DNA of 64,000 bases. Source: Acanthosepion lycidas. Lineage: Eukaryota; Mollusca; Cephalopoda; Sepiida; Sepiidae. This document shows, one piece after another, positions 11,497 through 23,013 of the stretch. Location: assembly GCA_963932145.1 (NCBI GenBank), contig OZ010573.1, positions 87,656,826-87,720,825 of the forward strand. Direction: 5' to 3'. The notes under the pieces were generated by a model. That model ran no database searches. It was not told where the DNA came from and was given only the letters and a program-made list of their open reading frames with translations. Every line of letters begins with the position of its first letter. Positions within the stretch are counted from its first letter, which is position 1. The translations under genes and the position numbers were made by a program.

Positions 11497-12915
11497 ATTG
11501 TGTACAATTTTGTTGGTAAATACAAATTTTCAAAACTGTCTTATGCTTATTTCCACCCTCGAAAACGTATTTTTCTTAATAATTTTCTTAATAACTTTCT
11601 TTGGTGGAAAGTTGTTATAAAATCGAATATGTATACTAATACCATCGGATCTAGGTACCACACACACATTTTCAAATGCATTTGTGCAGTAATAAGAAAA
11701 TTATTAACAATTTCCTGGGGTATCTTATATTTATTTCCACCACTGTATTTATACCTTTTTTTTCAGTGGTAAATTACCGTTATTATTGTGTTTTCTTGAC
11801 GGTCATTGGGTGGGCGATAAGGGTTATATTTCAAATTATTCTTGAGGCTATTGAGTCAGAATAGTCGTGTATCCGATTGCAGTAAATTGTAACAATTTTA
11901 TAATGTTGTGTGTTAACTATTTACTCCTTTTTTATTATTACTTAGTCATTTGTTGTTGATTATTACTATTACTTTTACTTGTTTTTACGATTGTAATCTT
12001 AGGTTTTTAATTTGTTTATTATTTACTTAATTCCTTTATTTATTTAGAGTTTTTTGCTTGATTATATTATTTTATTTTTTACGGTTATTTTTTTTTACTT
12101 TAGAGTATTGGTTTTGTATAGAGTTTGTTACATTATCTGCGTTGTATATAATGTATATATTTGTACTTTTAATTGTGGTATTTTACTGGTACTAGCTTAA
12201 TTGTATTTTTATTTAGTTTCTACAGCGTTCTTACATTGTTCAATTTGGTGGGAATAATATATATTAAAGTTAGCCTACATCTCAGTGCTGTATTGAATAG
12301 TATAGGATGAAAGCGGAAAGCTATTCATTTTATTATTCCTTAAAGTCTGTTAATGATTGTCCTTAGATTGTATCTAAGATGTATCCTAACATTAGATTGA
12401 AGTTTATATTTTTAAGGCTATTGCGGTAGGACTACTCTCTTTAGTCTCACCACCCCCAGTCCAAAACTTTACAGCTACGTCACGCCATGCCATTTGCACG
12501 GATTCGATTCTCTTTTATTTCCTGCTTGTTCCAAATATGAGAATAAAATTCTATTCTCTATATAAACCTGCCACTTTAGGAAAATGCATTCGGGTGGATA
12601 CCTTACTGAAAAATGTAATCTTCAAGACATGGTTCACCCGTTATCTTTCCTCCTTATCCTCATAATCTTCATATCCTTAAAATGGTTTTGCATTCAAATC
12701 CCTACACCTCATTTATAATTGCTATTTTGTCTATAACCGTTACCTCTGAGCAGCTATCGAGCCACGTATTGGATGAGATTTAGTATAAAATGCTAGTCTC
12801 ATGGATGACCATAACCGTTTAAAGAATTGATTTACTCAGCTTTGTTTTTAATCAAAAGTACAAATTTCATGATAATTGTTCTAGTTAGCTTCCCTATTTG
12901 CTACTTCTACTTTAT
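11497..12915. other. No recognised feature
   Basis: T-rich, low-complexity sequence (notably 11900-12260), with short hydrophobic open frames that follow from composition. No nameable element. Confidence 0.5.
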
Positions 12916-13245
12916 GAATTTAAACTCAATACTAGATTGACAACTAAGTTTGATAGTTTTAAACTTGAAATTGCTAGATCTAACTGTAAGTTCTAAGCAA
13001 GCAGTTTCTTCTCTCAAACTTCTCGCTTGTGGAACTATTTTCCGGCTCCTTGCTTTCCAGTCAACTTTAATCATCAATATCAATCGTTATCTTATGTCTT
13101 CATAATTCTTGTTCTTATATTGTGCTCTCTACTTAATATTTTTTTTCTTTTTTTTTTTTTGTCTCAGGTGCTTTCACACTCAGTGGCCGTTTGTGTGTTA
13201 GTACATTTATCACCTTAATTGGAGTGAAATGGTTAAAAATGGGCT
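12916..13245 (+). mobile_element. LINE family J 3' end, truncated
   Basis: The C-terminal codons (SSLKLLACGTIF-like, then FPVNFNHQYQ) align with the LWNTLP...FPESYNLQLFKCNVNRHLQ block of the longest family J copy. The 3' UTR follows, with AATTGGAGTGAAATGGTTAAA at 13217-13236. Everything upstream is missing. Confidence 0.6.
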
Positions 13246-14708
13246 CATATCAATTTATCATCCTTTTATATTTTTTATTAGATTTTATTTGAAAATGGTG
13301 TTATGTATCCCAGAGTTTAAGAATGATAAAAGAAACGGTTTTATCCTTGAGAAATATTTGCCGACAATGCTGAGAAAATTATGTTTATAAAAATGACGTG
13401 ATTTTAAGAAAAACTAAACAAAACAAAACAGATTCTAGAAGCAGTTTAAGTGACTTGAAATGTTCGGAAGTATTTTATGTTCGTTTTATTTAGTAAATAA
13501 TTTACTTAATAAACGAACTCTTTCGCCAAGCCATTATTTCCTTGAATCCTTTCCTATAAATCTCTAATCACTTCTGTTATGAACCATAATTTATAGAGTA
13601 TAATAAACTGTAAAGATTAATGAAGTTCATCTATTTGCATCGATCTATGTGCTCTAAATATGGAAGACAATCCGAGGAGGTTTGCCTCATTCTAGCAATA
13701 TCTACCGTTAGACATCGTTAGAGATCACACTCCTGGAGATACTTATGAAGAATTTAAAAGATTATTAAATAGATAATGATATCACGATCAATAGTGATAT
13801 ATTTATGATCACTTTAAAATCGATGAAAAATTAAACGAAAAATACTAAAGAAACTCTAGCAAGTCTTCTTAGGTAAAAATATAAAGAACAATATTTAATA
13901 CAATCAATAAATGAAGGTGTAAAAGTTTTACAACTTATTATTTATTTAACATTTTGTTTTACATTTGGTCGTAAGCTACACGATATGAAGAACGTGTTTG
14001 CGCGAGTGCAACTAGCAACTTGTATGACCTCGTTTTTATGAACTGGCGTTCGCTTGTTTTAAAGACCTACGCATAGATCTTCCAACCAATAGAACACGTC
14101 AGTTTTATTATTAGCTAAATGTCAATATCTAAATTCGCTTGCAGACACTTGAAAACTATTTTCATATTTCTCTTCAAGCATCAAATCGCTCGATTGCTTC
14201 ACAAGAAAGAAATCAATATTTCGGTAAAAAAAAAAAAAAAAAGAAAAAAACAACAACAAAAAAACAAAAACAGAATTAAAGCAAGCGTTGGAGGTTTAGA
14301 TTTATTAATCTTCTTTATTTATATAATTTTTCAACTCAACGTATGATCTCTCATTGATTTCTCGTAAAGAGACTTTGATTAAACCATCCTGAGTTTAACG
14401 TGCGATTTGATGGTGTATGTGTCTGCGAAGAAAACGGCGTTATTAATCAAAATGTGATCACCAAATGAGACTGGCCATATTTAATAACTATACCATGAGA
14501 CGGTTAAAATTATGGCCATTTTGTAGAAATAAATAAATAAAATTGAAGACAGATATGTTACAATTTTCAAGGTAATAAAAAGCAATAACAGAAAGAAAAT
14601 AAAAAAAATAGTTATAACGATGTGGATCTCAAATTATTGCACACTGACAACATTCTGTATTTTTGTTTAATGTTTGAATTCTGTAAACAGCGTCTATCGA
14701 TTTAGTTT

Positions 14709-14710
<2 letters not shown>
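13246..14710. other. No recognised gene; small hairpin at 13479-13518
   Basis: The only structure seen is an imperfect hairpin (GTTCGTTTTATTTAGTAAAT and its near complement) at 13479-13518, and an A-rich run at 14225-14275. No coding motif. Confidence 0.5.

Positions 14711-14782
<72 letters not shown>
14711..14782. repeat. (TA)n microsatellite
   Basis: About 72 bp of pure TA. Confidence 0.97.
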
Positions 14783-14785
<3 letters not shown>

Positions 14786-14962
14786 TTTCTGTAGTTTAGT
14801 GCTAGCAGCAAGCAGAAATATTTCTCCTCCCGATGATGACCATTTTGGCTGAAACTAGTCGAGGAATCTAAATGGAATAATAATTAAAAAAAACGAAAGA
14901 ATATTAATCTACAACCCAGTGTGTCTGAAGATTTTAATTTTTTTATTTTTTTATTGTTCAAA

Positions 14963-14965
<3 letters not shown>

Positions 14966-15018
<53 letters not shown>
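14966..15018. repeat. (TA)n microsatellite
   Basis: About 52 bp of pure TA. With 14711-14782 it brackets a segment containing GATGATGACC and GGCTGAAAC (14832-14857), which vaguely resembles a PLE hammerhead-type motif. Confidence 0.97.
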
Positions 15019-15020
<2 letters not shown>

Positions 15021-15100
15021 CACACGGGACAAATACCAAAATTTATTGAAACAAAACAAGTACAGTTGACCACAGAACAACGTAACAATAAACATTTTTT

Positions 15101-15783
15101 CTAACCTCTGCCAGCCGCAATGATGAAGAAAGTGTTACCTCGAACCATCGCCAGTGAGACACGCTGCAAGAGCCATTCCGTTTCGCGAGGCTCGTCCCTT
15201 AATCGAGACGCAATCGCGCCAATCCTCCGAAGAAACGCCATCGAACGAGGGTAATAACCCCTGAAGTCTCCGCTGCCACAGGAGTAAAAAAAAAAATCAA
15301 TAAGCAAGAGAAGAATGTTTAATTATTTTTTTTTCATCACTGCGTCCGGGCGACGGATCCTGGATCAACTGCGGAACTGATCAAATTACCGGCCGAAAAT
15401 GTATCCGCACAGGTCGCATCCCAAATCAACGACTTCCCCATTTTTAAAGGGAAAATGGTAATGCCATCCGGCCGCTTTCCATCACCGCGGTCGAGGACTA
15501 CGGGTTCGATTTGGGAAGGGAACCCAGCTGCATCCAAACCTCTTTTGATGATGACGTTAATGGCTGCATGCCGTGGAAAGCGGTCGGCACTACGACGACA
15601 GGAGAGAGGATGCAAACCAAACTCATCGATGGAGGCTCCACATCTGCATCTGTGACGCTCACATAATTTGAGTCCAAGACGGATCCCGACTCCGACTCGA
15701 GTGCACTCATCATCTAGAAGGGTACCGGTAGATGAAGAGTATAATATACTGTCATATAATACATAGCCATTCAAAAACATCAC
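15101..15783 (-). pseudogene. LINE C-terminal domain (third LINE type)
   Basis: The minus frame 15783-15337 contains GVGIRLGLKLCERHRCRCG, then FGLHPLSCRR, FPRHAAINVIIKRGLDAAG, GDGKRPDGITIFP and LIWDATCADTF. This is the C-terminal region found after the RT in a LINE lineage common in molluscs and cnidarians, with a CxCG...H...C zinc-binding-like pattern. The second frame (15307-15101) has FLRRIGAIASRL and LLQRVSLAMVRGN, the extreme C-terminus, reached by a frameshift across an A/T-rich interruption at 15285-15330. There is no RT core. The region is GC-richer than its surroundings, suggesting a younger insertion. Confidence 0.7.
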
Positions 15784-15879
15784 ACCATCCTCATCATTCT
15801 ATTCTTTTCTTCTTTTTCTTGCTCTCCCCAAATTCCTCTCTTTTATAGCTCTTAGCAAATTCTATTTTTTTTTTTTTTT

Positions 15880-16198
15880 GCTATCTCACTTAAACCGAAT
15901 TCTGCCATCGCCGATCTAGATTGGCAGCTTGCTAGATGTATGCGTAAGTTCTATGCTAACATTTTCTCTTCGGGCACCTCTCGCTTGTGGAAATCTCTTC
16001 CGGTTTCTCGCTTTCCAGTCAACTTTGATCTTCAAAAATATAAATGCAACGTCAATTGTTATCTTCTGTCCTTTTAATTCATTTATTGTTCTCATTCCTT
16101 AATAATGTTTTTATTTTTGTCATATTTTTCACACTCATTAATCCCTTACATCTTAGCGGCTTCGTTGCCTTGCTTGGGGTGAAATGATTAAAAGAAAA
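15880..16198 (+). mobile_element. LINE family J 3' end
   Basis: It encodes SSGTSRLWKSLPVSRFPVNF, then DLQKYKCNVNCYLLSF and a stop, followed by a 3' UTR ending CTTGCTTGGGGTGAAATGAT and an A-rich tail at 16185-16202. It is a 5'-truncated family J copy in opposite orientation to the third LINE type upstream. Confidence 0.75.
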
Positions 16199-17854
16199 AA
16201 AAATACGATATTTAACATATATTTAAAATAATCGTACACATTTGTTTCATTTCGGAGTTTTATAAATGTTTATCTTCAGTATGATCTTCGATAGATCATC
16301 GTGACTTTTAAAGAAATCGTTTAATTATTCTGTCACGTCAGATTTCAGAAATAATATTTTACAACCCCAGATTTAGATGTTTTTATTTTTAAATGGTTCC
16401 GTAACAGTAATAGCAAAGAGTTTACGATTTTAGTGTATTTACACCGAGAAAATAATATTTATATTGAATTAGAGTAATCTTTCTTTTTTTAAGGAAGTAG
16501 AAATATTCAAAAGTGTTTTAATTTAGGTTGATTAAACTGATGTGATATGTTTTAAGTGCATTCAACCAAAAGAAGCAAAGATGTCTGGAGACAGAAAGCA
16601 ATTTTACATTAAAAGCTTCAACAGTAGGATTTGTTTTTAGAAGATATTTGGTGCCAAAGGAAATATATAAGTAAACAAGGATATCTTGTATTTTTTCGTT
16701 TATTATTTTTCTTTTTCTCCTAATTCATATGAAATGCTTCACAATAACAACTCACCTCACTAGTAAAGATTAATAATGTTTTGTTAAAAAGAAATAATTA
16801 GATAATCACTGAATTATGAAATGTTAAGGTCAAGTATATTTTCTGAAAAGCTGTTAGATTTATATTCTCACGAGACGAAATTATTTCTCTTTGCTTTCTG
16901 ACGAATAACTACACCAATATGTACTTAAAAGTCCTATTAAAGTGGCGCCTTGGTATGAAGTAATATTTAGCAAACGTGACTGTTTGCTCATTAGTAGTGA
17001 GTTTGAAACTCAATAGGTACATTCTACATCTGGCTTTCTAGGATTGGTATACCAAAATAGAAAAAAAAAAAAACAAATGAAAGGAAAAAAATGAAAAGCG
17101 ATTCAATGAATCAATATTTGCTGGAATATATGGGCTATTTACACACTCCTTCTGAAATTTCTAAACTGTCAGCTCTACACAACCGTTTTCCGAAATCGAT
17201 TATTAAAGGAGGCTTCGAGCGAATGAAGCCAGTAGGTCTTCGCGAGGACCATCCGTTTTCAAACCTCATGGACTAGAGCTACAGAATCATAAAGTACAGT
17301 ACCAAATAACTGAAACCTCATTTCAACAGCAGCAGCAACAACGAAATGGATATCTTATGGAACTGGAAGAGAAAATAATTATATAATTAAATCGTTGACG
17401 TACTTCAAACAAAAGCCAGGAAAGGAAGCCCACATCAACACTGGAAAGATTAATATCAGTTATTAGATTCGAGAAAACTATTTTCCTGAAAATATTATTT
17501 TATAGAAATATTTTTCAAAACTTTTAAAGTTCAGTAGCACTGTGTGCTCGGTCAATGAATAACCAATATTCTTTGTAGGGAAAAAGCTAATGTTAACATT
17601 GCTATTACTGATATGCACAATTTGTAAGTAAGCATGTGAGAAAAAATAATAAAACAAAAAGTATTTTGTATTTTTTTTATTATTCTACAATGAAGGATTC
17701 TACGAATTCTTCTCGTGTAGTTCGAACAAAATCTCTTCTTTCATATTTATTTCAACCTAGCCTACAATTTAATCATTCATTTAAATGAATTGATTACAAA
17801 TAGTTGCACAAAAATTAAGCAATTGAGGACTGTTCAAACTCGATACGTTTTTTA
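16199..17854. other. No recognised feature
   Basis: AT-rich. The 61-codon plus frame at 17091-17276 has no recognised motif. No repeat was identified. Confidence 0.55.
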
Positions 17855-18110
17855 AATGATTTCACCCCAAATAAGGTAATAAAGTCACTAAGACACAATG
17901 GGTTACTTAGTGTTAGAGAATATTAGAAAATACACTATTAAGAACAGAGAACAATATAATAACAAGAATTAAGAAGACAGAAGATAACGCCTGAGATTGC
18001 TTTTAAATTTATAAAGATCAGAGTTGGCTGAAAATTTCCACCAGGGAGAAGTGCGAGAGAACAAACGTTAGCCTTTCGAGTCTCCTGCATCTCTTGCCAA
18101 GATTGATTGT
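17855..18110 (-). mobile_element. LINE family J 3' end, minus strand
   Basis: ATTTCACCCCAAATAAGG at 17859-17876 is the complement of the family J tail. Further right, the complement encodes the degraded C-terminal block (LALLPGGNFQ region). 5'-truncated. Confidence 0.6.
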
Positions 18111-18194
18111 TCTTTTTCCATTCTATCCACATTCACTCTGTTGAATTATACAAGGTACGACACAATGATCTATTTGAACTCTTATGTCTACTTC

Positions 18195-18390
18195 TGTTAA
18201 TCATTTCACCCCAAGCAAATCGAAATGCTATTAAGGAGCGAGAACAAAAAAAAAAAAAACGCTATAAAATTGATTTTAAATTGTTGAAGATCAAAGATGA
18301 CTGAGAAGCATGAAGCCGGAAGAAAGCTGCAAGCGAGAAGTGCGTTTAAAAGTGTTAACATAGAACTTAAGGTTACATCTGGCCATTTCA
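18195..18390 (-). mobile_element. LINE family J 3' end, minus strand, second copy
   Basis: ATTTCACCCCAAGCAAAT at 18204-18221 marks the tail. An internal deletion joins it, through an A-run, to codons of the C-terminal block near 18300-18360. It lies about 90 bp from the preceding copy in the same orientation. Confidence 0.6.
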
Positions 18391-18549
18391 ACTATAAAAT
18401 AATGAGACCATACCGCCAAAACAAACATATGCTTTTATGTTACATGAAAAAAAAAAAATCCTGTATGTTAGCTTAATTGAAGTGATCCCTGCAGAATTTT
18501 AGGCAACACTTTCTTCAGATAAAATGAGAAGCGAAAGACAGAGAGTGTA

Positions 18550-19135
18550 ATGGTAACCTTAAGTAGTTATTTACTTGACTCCCACAAGGTCAAGATGTGA
18601 CACAAGGTCGATTAATGTGGGAGACCCGAGTGTTTCCACTCTAAGGGCCACTGGTCCAAAATTGGTCATAGCATGTCCAAGCTGGTCAGAGCTTAGTCAA
18701 AGCTGGTCATGGCTTGTCTTAACTGGTCCAGGCCGAAGCCAGTCCAAACTAGTCGAAGCGGTGACCGAATCTCAGCCAAAGGCCGAGAAACGAACAACAG
18801 GTACCTACACCAGGCAAGTGCCAGGTAAGCATATGGTAACCTTAAGTAGTTATTTACTTGACTCCCACAAGGTCAAGATGTGACACAAGTTCGTTTGATG
18901 TGGGAGACCCGAGTGTTTCCACTCTAAGGGCCACTGGTCCAAAATTGGTCATAGCATGTCCAAGCTGGTCAGAGCTTAGTCAAAGCTGGTGATGGCTTGT
19001 CTTAACTGGTCCAGGCCGAAGCCAGTCCAAGCTAGTCGAAACCGTGATCGAATCTCAGCCAAAGGCCGAGAAACGAACAACAGGTACCTACACCAGGCAA
19101 GTGCCAGGTAAGCATATGGTAACCTTAAGTAAGTC
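18550..19135. repeat. 283-bp tandem dimer
   Basis: ATGGTAACCTTAAGTAG starts at 18550 and 18833, and ATGGTAACCTTAAGTAA at 19116, giving two exact 283-bp periods plus a short third start. Copies are about 98% alike by eye. Within each unit is an internal pattern of short GGTC/TGGTC-containing words (TTGGTCATAGC, CTGGTCAGAGC, CTGGTCATGGC, CTGGTCCAGGC), so the unit itself contains roughly 16-22-bp subrepeats. The origin is unknown. Confidence 0.9.
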
Positions 19136-20324
19136 TTTATTTGCTTTAACAGAAACAAATATATGGAAGGAACAGACTATTACAACCTCAAGTAGGGGTG
19201 CTGAGCAGGTTAATAATCAAAACATTTTCCCAGTGTTACCATGAGTTTACACCGTATCTCCGGTAAATTCTGTAGTGAATTCTAAAATTTGTGCCTATAT
19301 TTTCAATCTATGAAGATATTCACTAATCGCCCCACGCGGTAGGATGTGGTACAAGGCCGAGTTTATTGTGGGGTATCCGTGCCCGTGGGCTTGGGCAAAA
19401 ATTCCCTGTATAACACGTAAAAACGGGGCCTGGTGACTGTCTACCACCCCAAGCGAGACTCTTCCCTTTGGCATAGCCTTGTCTGGGTTCCACATGTTTT
19501 TGTGTCTAAAACTTAAACGAACCACAAATCAGGCAAAATATGTTGATGGAGTGAAGAAAAAAAAAGTTTGAAGATAAAAGACTTGGAAAATACACACGTT
19601 AAATGTCCAATTCCAGATCCACTGGGCTTTATCAGTGGGTCAATGTTCTTTGTAGAGGGAAAACCCATAAAAAGAGGCTATATATCAAGTACCGGATTTG
19701 ATGACATATAAAACGTACGGGTATATAATACGCACCCCCAATTTCGGCAGGGCAAATCAAGAAAAAAATAGTAATTAGTAAAATTAGTAAAACTACATCT
19801 GGCATATAAGACGCAGGGAAATTTTAAAAGATATTTTTTGTAAAAAAATATGTGTGCGTCATACGCTGTCAAATATGGTAAGTGCTTATAGCGTCACTTA
19901 CGAATGAACAGTATTTTTACCCACCCACTAAATATTAAACGTTTATGGACTCAGATATAATGGACTAATGTTTACCTACCGAACAAAAAATTAATCGTCT
20001 GTTATATAAACCATTAAAAATGTTCATCTATTATCGAACCAATTAAATCTTTATAGAATGAAATATAAAGACAAATATTTATCTATCACCTTTCCAAGTT
20101 AATACTCATATGTTTAAATGTAAATGATCAATATTTAGCGATCCCTTTCTATAAACAATTGAGTGATTTCGACGTTAATGCAATAAGGTTTGATATGACG
20201 TCAACCAGTTCGATGATCGCTTACTGTGTCACATTTGTAACTTGAATTCAAGAATCGCCATTATATTAATTGTTGATATCATTGTCCGTTAAAATTTTGA
20301 GGCCGTTTTGTGTTATAAACTGAT
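19136..20324. other. No firmly recognised feature
   Basis: The block 19300-19525 is GC-richer than its surroundings but unidentified. At 19700-19870, ATAATACGCACCCCC and CATATAAGACGCAGGG resemble the ends of pogo/Tigger-type DNA elements (GTCTTATA-like words). I cannot define boundaries. Confidence 0.35.
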
Positions 20325-20730
20325 TTGTGCTTTTGGTCAATTTCTCCAATGGCGAGGAAAAATGTGGAAGCAGAAGAAATGGGGTTCTACAGAAGGATAC
20401 CGAAATTTTCAAGGACGTAAGTAACAATAAAGTCTTAAAGAAAATGGGATCATAAAGAACCCGAATACGCAAAATCAGGAAAAGACAGCTGCAATTACTT
20501 GGATACATAATGAGGAAGGAGGCTTTGGAAAACTCTCGGGGTATATTCTGGACAAGAAAGATAAGAGAAGACAGCGAGTCACTTACCTGATGAGCTTGTG
20601 TGAACGGATGGCGGAACGGGGTGCGGCGACATTAGCAAATGAAGAAAGACTGCTAAAAGTCACACGAGATAGACAACTGTGGAGAGCCATGATCATCTAT
20701 GTCCCGAAAGGATGCTACACATAGAAGAAG
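20325..20730 (+). pseudogene. LINE family E, C-terminal fragment
   Basis: The plus strand shows RKRQLQLLGYIMRKEALENS, then RQRVTYLMSLCERMAERG-like and LLKVTRDRQLWRAMIIYVPK, ending with a stop near 20720. Frameshifts fall at about 20440 and 20540. Same family and orientation as the copies at 50229 and 63335. Confidence 0.7.
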
Positions 20731-20958
20731 AACCGTTTAGCGCTATTTGCAAGCTGGTTTAAAGATATAGAAACGTACAATACAACCTGTTTTGTGACTT
20801 ATTTTCAATAATTAAGTTTGTTGGGTGACGGATTTAGCTTTGTCTGCATTGTAAAGTATCCGACAGAAATCAAAATGGCGGCGCCCATGAGAAATCACCA
20901 CCAGAGGATTTTAAATTATTTACCTTATAGTAAATAGCAATTTACCAACGTGATATGA

Positions 20959-20982
20959 TCTCTCTCTCTCTCTCTCTCTCTT
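20959..20982. repeat. (TC)n microsatellite
   Basis: About 22 bp of pure TC just upstream of a family J fragment. Confidence 0.9.
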
Positions 20983-21004
20983 ACTTTTCTACATATATTT
21001 TCAT

Positions 21005-21362
21005 GGCAAATACTGTGACGACGTGTCTCGTCTACATGAATTTAAGCCTGCTACTAGATTGGCATCTAGGTCGCAACTTTTTTTTGTTAAAATAGTTAAA
21101 TGTAACCGCCACTTCCTCTCCCGCAGTTTCTTTCTCGCACTTCCCGCCTGTGGAACTCTCTTCTGTTTACTTGCTTCCCTGAAAACTACAATCTTCAAAT
21201 ATTTAAATGGAACGTCAATCGCCATCTTCTATCTTTACGAATCGCTTTGATCTTTTATCCTTTCTTCAATCACCAAGACTTTTCTCTCACTTTCACTCTT
21301 TGTAAACCCCTGCTTACTAGTTGCATCCCTGTCTTGCTTGGGGTGAAAGGATTAAAGAAATA
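21005..21362 (+). mobile_element. LINE family J 3' end
   Basis: It encodes SRLHEFKPATRLASRSQLFF, then FLALPACGTLF and LKTTIFKYLNGTSIAIFYL, the C-terminal block with an internal T-run. The 3' UTR ends CTTGCTTGGGGTGAAAGGAT at about 21333-21352. 5'-truncated. Confidence 0.75.
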
Positions 21363-21422
21363 TTTCTTATTTTTTTCTCAAAACAGGCTATCATATTCAG
21401 ACAACAATGCTATAGTGATTTT

Positions 21423-21550
21423 CCAAGCGTAGCTTAGATGTGGCACAAGGCCGAAAGAAGTGGGCACCCAGTGAGGATCGAACGCACTACTCAGTCGTAA
21501 TTGTTCTAGCGAGACAAGCTTCATAACCATTACACCACCTCGAGGTGCCC
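21423..21550 (-). mobile_element. tRNA-derived SINE, copy A
   Basis: On the minus strand it begins GGGCACCTCGAGGTGGTGTA and has a box A-like TGGTGTAATGGTTATGAAGC and a box B-like GTTCGATCCTCACTGGGTGCCC. That gives a cloverleaf-like pattern with matching end sequences (GGGCACC/GGGTGCCC). The body continues to about 21423. It is tandem with copy B. Confidence 0.75.
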
Positions 21551-21555
21551 TTTTG

Positions 21556-21689
21556 ATTTTCCAAGAGTAGCTCAGATGGGGCACAAGGCCGAATGTTTTA
21601 GGCACCCAGTGAGGATCGAACTCACTATACAGTCGTAATAGTTCTAACCAGAGGAGATTGCTAACCATTACACCACCCCGAGGTGCCCG
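21556..21689 (-). mobile_element. tRNA-derived SINE, copy B
   Basis: Same layout as copy A: GGGCACCTCGGGGTGGTGTA start, TGGTTAGCAATC and GAGTTCGATCCTCACTGGG. The two copies lie head to tail about 6 bp apart, either tandem duplication or insertion of one next to the other. A third copy is at 35148-35268. Confidence 0.75.
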
Positions 21690-22734
21690 ACAACAATGCT
21701 ATAGCAATACAGCATTGAAAACTATTAAAAATTTCGATCGCTACTAAAAGACTCAATTTCTTTTTCTTTGACGTGAGAAGTGGTAATCTTAGGCATGGAG
21801 CATTTTGTAAATAATGAAAACTGCACAATTCCTTATGTATTTTTTAAAAAAAATTCTTGTATCTCCTTATAGTATTTGAGATTTGGTAACTGAGAAACGA
21901 ATGAATCTGTCTTTTAAAAGAAAATACTGGGATCTCCTTTATTCCAAAATAACTGATTATAGATTGAACATATAAGAAAACTAAAGAAGTTCAAAATCGT
22001 AACTACTTCCTCCCTTGAAAAATATCTGGAATTCTATTTTTATTTCTTCCAGACAGGATGGACTCGTATCTAACACTAAGTTTCCTCTAATTCTATTTTT
22101 TTTTTTAATTTGCAACGGTAATTTGGCGTGTTTGTTTCTCGTCAAAGAAATGTTATTGGCGAACTTCCGACTTCTTTTCAAAGATGGGCGTCGTCAGAAC
22201 AAGTTGCTTGAAGCAGAATGAACATTTTTCCCGTTATCTTAATCGCGTTGTAAAGGTATACTTAAAAATAAAATAAAATAAAAACAAAGATCAAGATAGA
22301 GTTTAATGGAACTGGGAGCGCCCATGAATGTTTGACTTATTAGTAAACTTCAAAGATTGGCTAGTACTTTATAGCAGTGTCACAGACTTTTAAAGGAAAA
22401 ATAATAGATAAGAGATTCACTGTTTGTTCATGTAACTAATACTAGTAAAATTATTCCAGATAACTTATTTTTAATGTATTATTTGAAACAAATGAAGAAG
22501 GTTAAACTTTATTTTCTATGTGTAGGAAGAATGTATTTCAATTTGAGTCGGGGCAAGAATTTCTTCATCTCTTTTTATTTTATTCTAGCATCCCCAGTAT
22601 GATAGATTGATCCTTTATTTTCTGTTTGCCTTCCTTATGAAAGTATATATCAAATAGTGATATTTGTTGAACTAAATCAGTTCAAAAGATATCTTTATTT
22701 TTTAACTTATAACGTAGGTAGTGTCCGCTCAGAA
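21690..22734. other. No recognised feature
   Basis: AT-rich, no conserved frame. Nothing nameable was seen. Confidence 0.55.
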
Positions 22735-22797
22735 AGAAATAAAATGGAGAGGAAATTGTGAAGAACCACGAAAACCCGTCCTGAAGGGACAGAGCAC
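22735..22797 (+). mobile_element. LINE family E, extreme 3' end
   Basis: It encodes KWRGNCEEPRKPVLKGQST and a stop, the last codons of family E, and leads directly into the (AAG)n array. A similar junction (last codons, then AGAAGAAGC) is seen at 63830-63890. This suggests the AAG tract began as the element's 3' tail. Confidence 0.5.
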
Positions 22798-22982
22798 AAG
22801 AAGAAGAAGAAGAAGAAGAAGAAGAAGGACATACTGAAAACGACAGGGTCAGAGGAGAGTAGTGCATAACTTAACTAACGAGCTACAAAGAAAGAAAGAA
22901 AGAAAGAAAGAAAGAAGAAGAAGAAGAAGAAGAAGAAGAAGAAGAAGAAGAAGAAGGACATATTGAAAACGACAGGGTCAGA

Positions 22983-23013
<31 letters not shown>

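Noticed and set aside
21378..21668. 96-codon minus frame with a repeated FDPHWVP motif
   Set aside because: The duplication is two tandem copies of a tRNA-derived SINE; the frame translates the promoter region.
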